Assembly: GCA_041655255.1 (NCBI GenBank)
Contig: JBBAFS010000084.1
Span: forward strand, 1-6,297
Direction of reading: 5' to 3'
Source of the DNA: JBBAFS01 sp041655255
GTDB taxonomy: Bacteria; Spirochaetota; Spirochaetia; Sphaerochaetales; Sphaerochaetaceae
DNA length: 6,297 nucleotides
Made by a program: the position numbers and the translations under genes. Below are positions 6,071 through 6,297 of this stretch, piece by piece (position 1 is the first letter of the stretch; every line of letters begins with the position of its first letter). The notes below the pieces were generated by a model. It had not been told where the DNA came from. It saw only the letters and a program-made list of their open reading frames with translations, and did no database searches.

Positions 6071-6297
6071 GCGCTCAAAGCAAAAGAGCTTTTTGAGCAC
6101 TGATTTTTGACAGAGATATAAGAGAAGAGAAGGAAGGAAAACGCATTGACGATTACTCAATGAGTCGTTGGTCAAAGCGGTATGGAAGTGTAAGGGCTTC
6201 CAAGTCAATTTCTAACGAATAGCACAGCTATCGTTTTAATATTGCCAAGGAGAAACTTAAGTTTAATAAGATGTCCGGCACTTGTGCCGGGTTTTAT
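6071..6297 (+). ncRNA. Structured untranslated RNA, probably the leader of a 16S rRNA operon
   Basis: No convincing protein gene is present and the RNA is full of stems. GCTCAAAGC 6073-6081 pairs with GC-TT-TTTGAGC 6088-6098 at the very 5' end. A boxA-like TGATTTTTGACA lies at 6101-6112 (9 of 12 against TGCTCTTTAACA). ACTC 6155-6158 pairs with GAGT 6162-6165, and GGAAG 6184-6188 with CTTCC 6197-6201. ATTGAC 6145-6150 with GTCAAT 6204-6209 can close an alternative larger structure around them. AACGA-a-TAGC 6214-6223 pairs with GCTATCGTT 6227-6235. A palindrome lies at 6253-6264 and a GC hairpin at 6275-6290. A stem-loop followed by boxA resembles the boxB-boxA order of rRNA leaders, and the closing TTTTAT resembles the usual 5' end of 16S rRNA just before GAGAGTTTGATC. 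The alternative is an independent small RNA of about 225 nt. I do not recognise tmRNA, RNase P, SRP, 6S or any known riboswitch. Confidence 0.55.
6274..6295 (+). terminator. GC-rich hairpin with short T-run, terminator-like
   Basis: CCGGCA (6275-6280) and TGCCGG (6285-6290) close a CTTG tetraloop, followed by GTTTT. It could end the preceding RNA. The T-run is short, and if 16S rRNA starts here the hairpin would instead be part of the leader, passed with the help of antitermination. The window ends 2 nt later, so it cannot be settled. Confidence 0.45.

Noticed and set aside
6053..6072. AAAGTCCG near the terminal promoter, similar to part of the RNase P RNA core.
   Set aside because: The other conserved RNase P regions are missing and the match falls inside the promoter.
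6236..6297. Possible tracrRNA: AAGTTTAATAAG followed by GTCC and a terminal hairpin looks faintly like a Cas9 tracrRNA tail.
   Set aside because: There is no CRISPR repeat or cas gene in the window to pair with, no clear nexus hairpin, and the RNA has about 170 nt of unrelated structure before it.
6271..6297. ATG followed by an open frame to the window end, with AAGGAG at 6247-6252 upstream.
   Set aside because: The spacing of 18 nt is too long for an RBS, the frame consists mostly of the GC hairpin, and only nine codons are visible.

Overview
The window holds six protein genes, all on the + strand and tightly packed. In order they are the 3' part of ispH, rex, a free methionine-(R)-sulfoxide reductase, a thrS with a long T-box leader, an M32 carboxypeptidase, and a pgsA-type phosphatidyltransferase. 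It ends in a strong promoter followed by a highly structured untranslated RNA. Base composition leans to AT. A spirochaete, perhaps of the Sphaerochaeta kind, is the best guess. This rests on the TGS-less ThrS, the character of the PgsA (DPFAD followed by an REF block), an M32 peptidase of the common bacterial type, and the style of IspH. The T-box riboswitch and the clostridia-like Rex are traits better known from Firmicutes. The assignment is inference from remembered family features, not from a search.

Layout. Positions 1-591 encode the C-terminal part of IspH, which enters from outside the window. A gap of about 97 bases carries two inverted repeats and a plausible promoter for rex (689-1336). 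The msrC-like gene (1326-1790) overlaps the end of rex, so these two form a redox and oxidative-damage pair. A promoter whose -35 box covers the msrC stop codon starts a T-box leader of about 300 nt (about 1821-2126). It has a Thr ACC specifier, the conserved T-box sequence, and a long competing terminator. Then follow thrS (2150-3880), the M32 carboxypeptidase (3882-5378) and pgsA (5362-5958), with spacings of 1 nt and -17 nt. All three are expected to be transcribed from the T-box promoter.

The last 340 bases contain no convincing protein gene. An A-rich UP-like tract, a near-consensus TTGACA/TATAAA promoter and a GC-rich start region lead into an RNA with at least four hairpins. A 5' stem-loop is followed by a boxA-like element, and the window closes with a GC-rich hairpin and TTTTAT. 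I read this as the promoter and leader of a 16S rRNA operon whose gene begins just beyond the window. A free-standing RNA of about 225 nt ending at that hairpin is the main alternative.

How the parts work together. Uncharged tRNA-Thr should let transcription pass the leader, raising threonyl-tRNA synthetase together with a peptidase that could release amino acids from peptides, and a phosphatidylglycerol-pathway enzyme. Upstream, Rex senses NADH/NAD+ and is coupled in translation to an enzyme that repairs oxidised free methionine. No new defence or mobile system is visible. The points most worth checking are the T-box-controlled three-gene operon and the nature of the terminal RNA.
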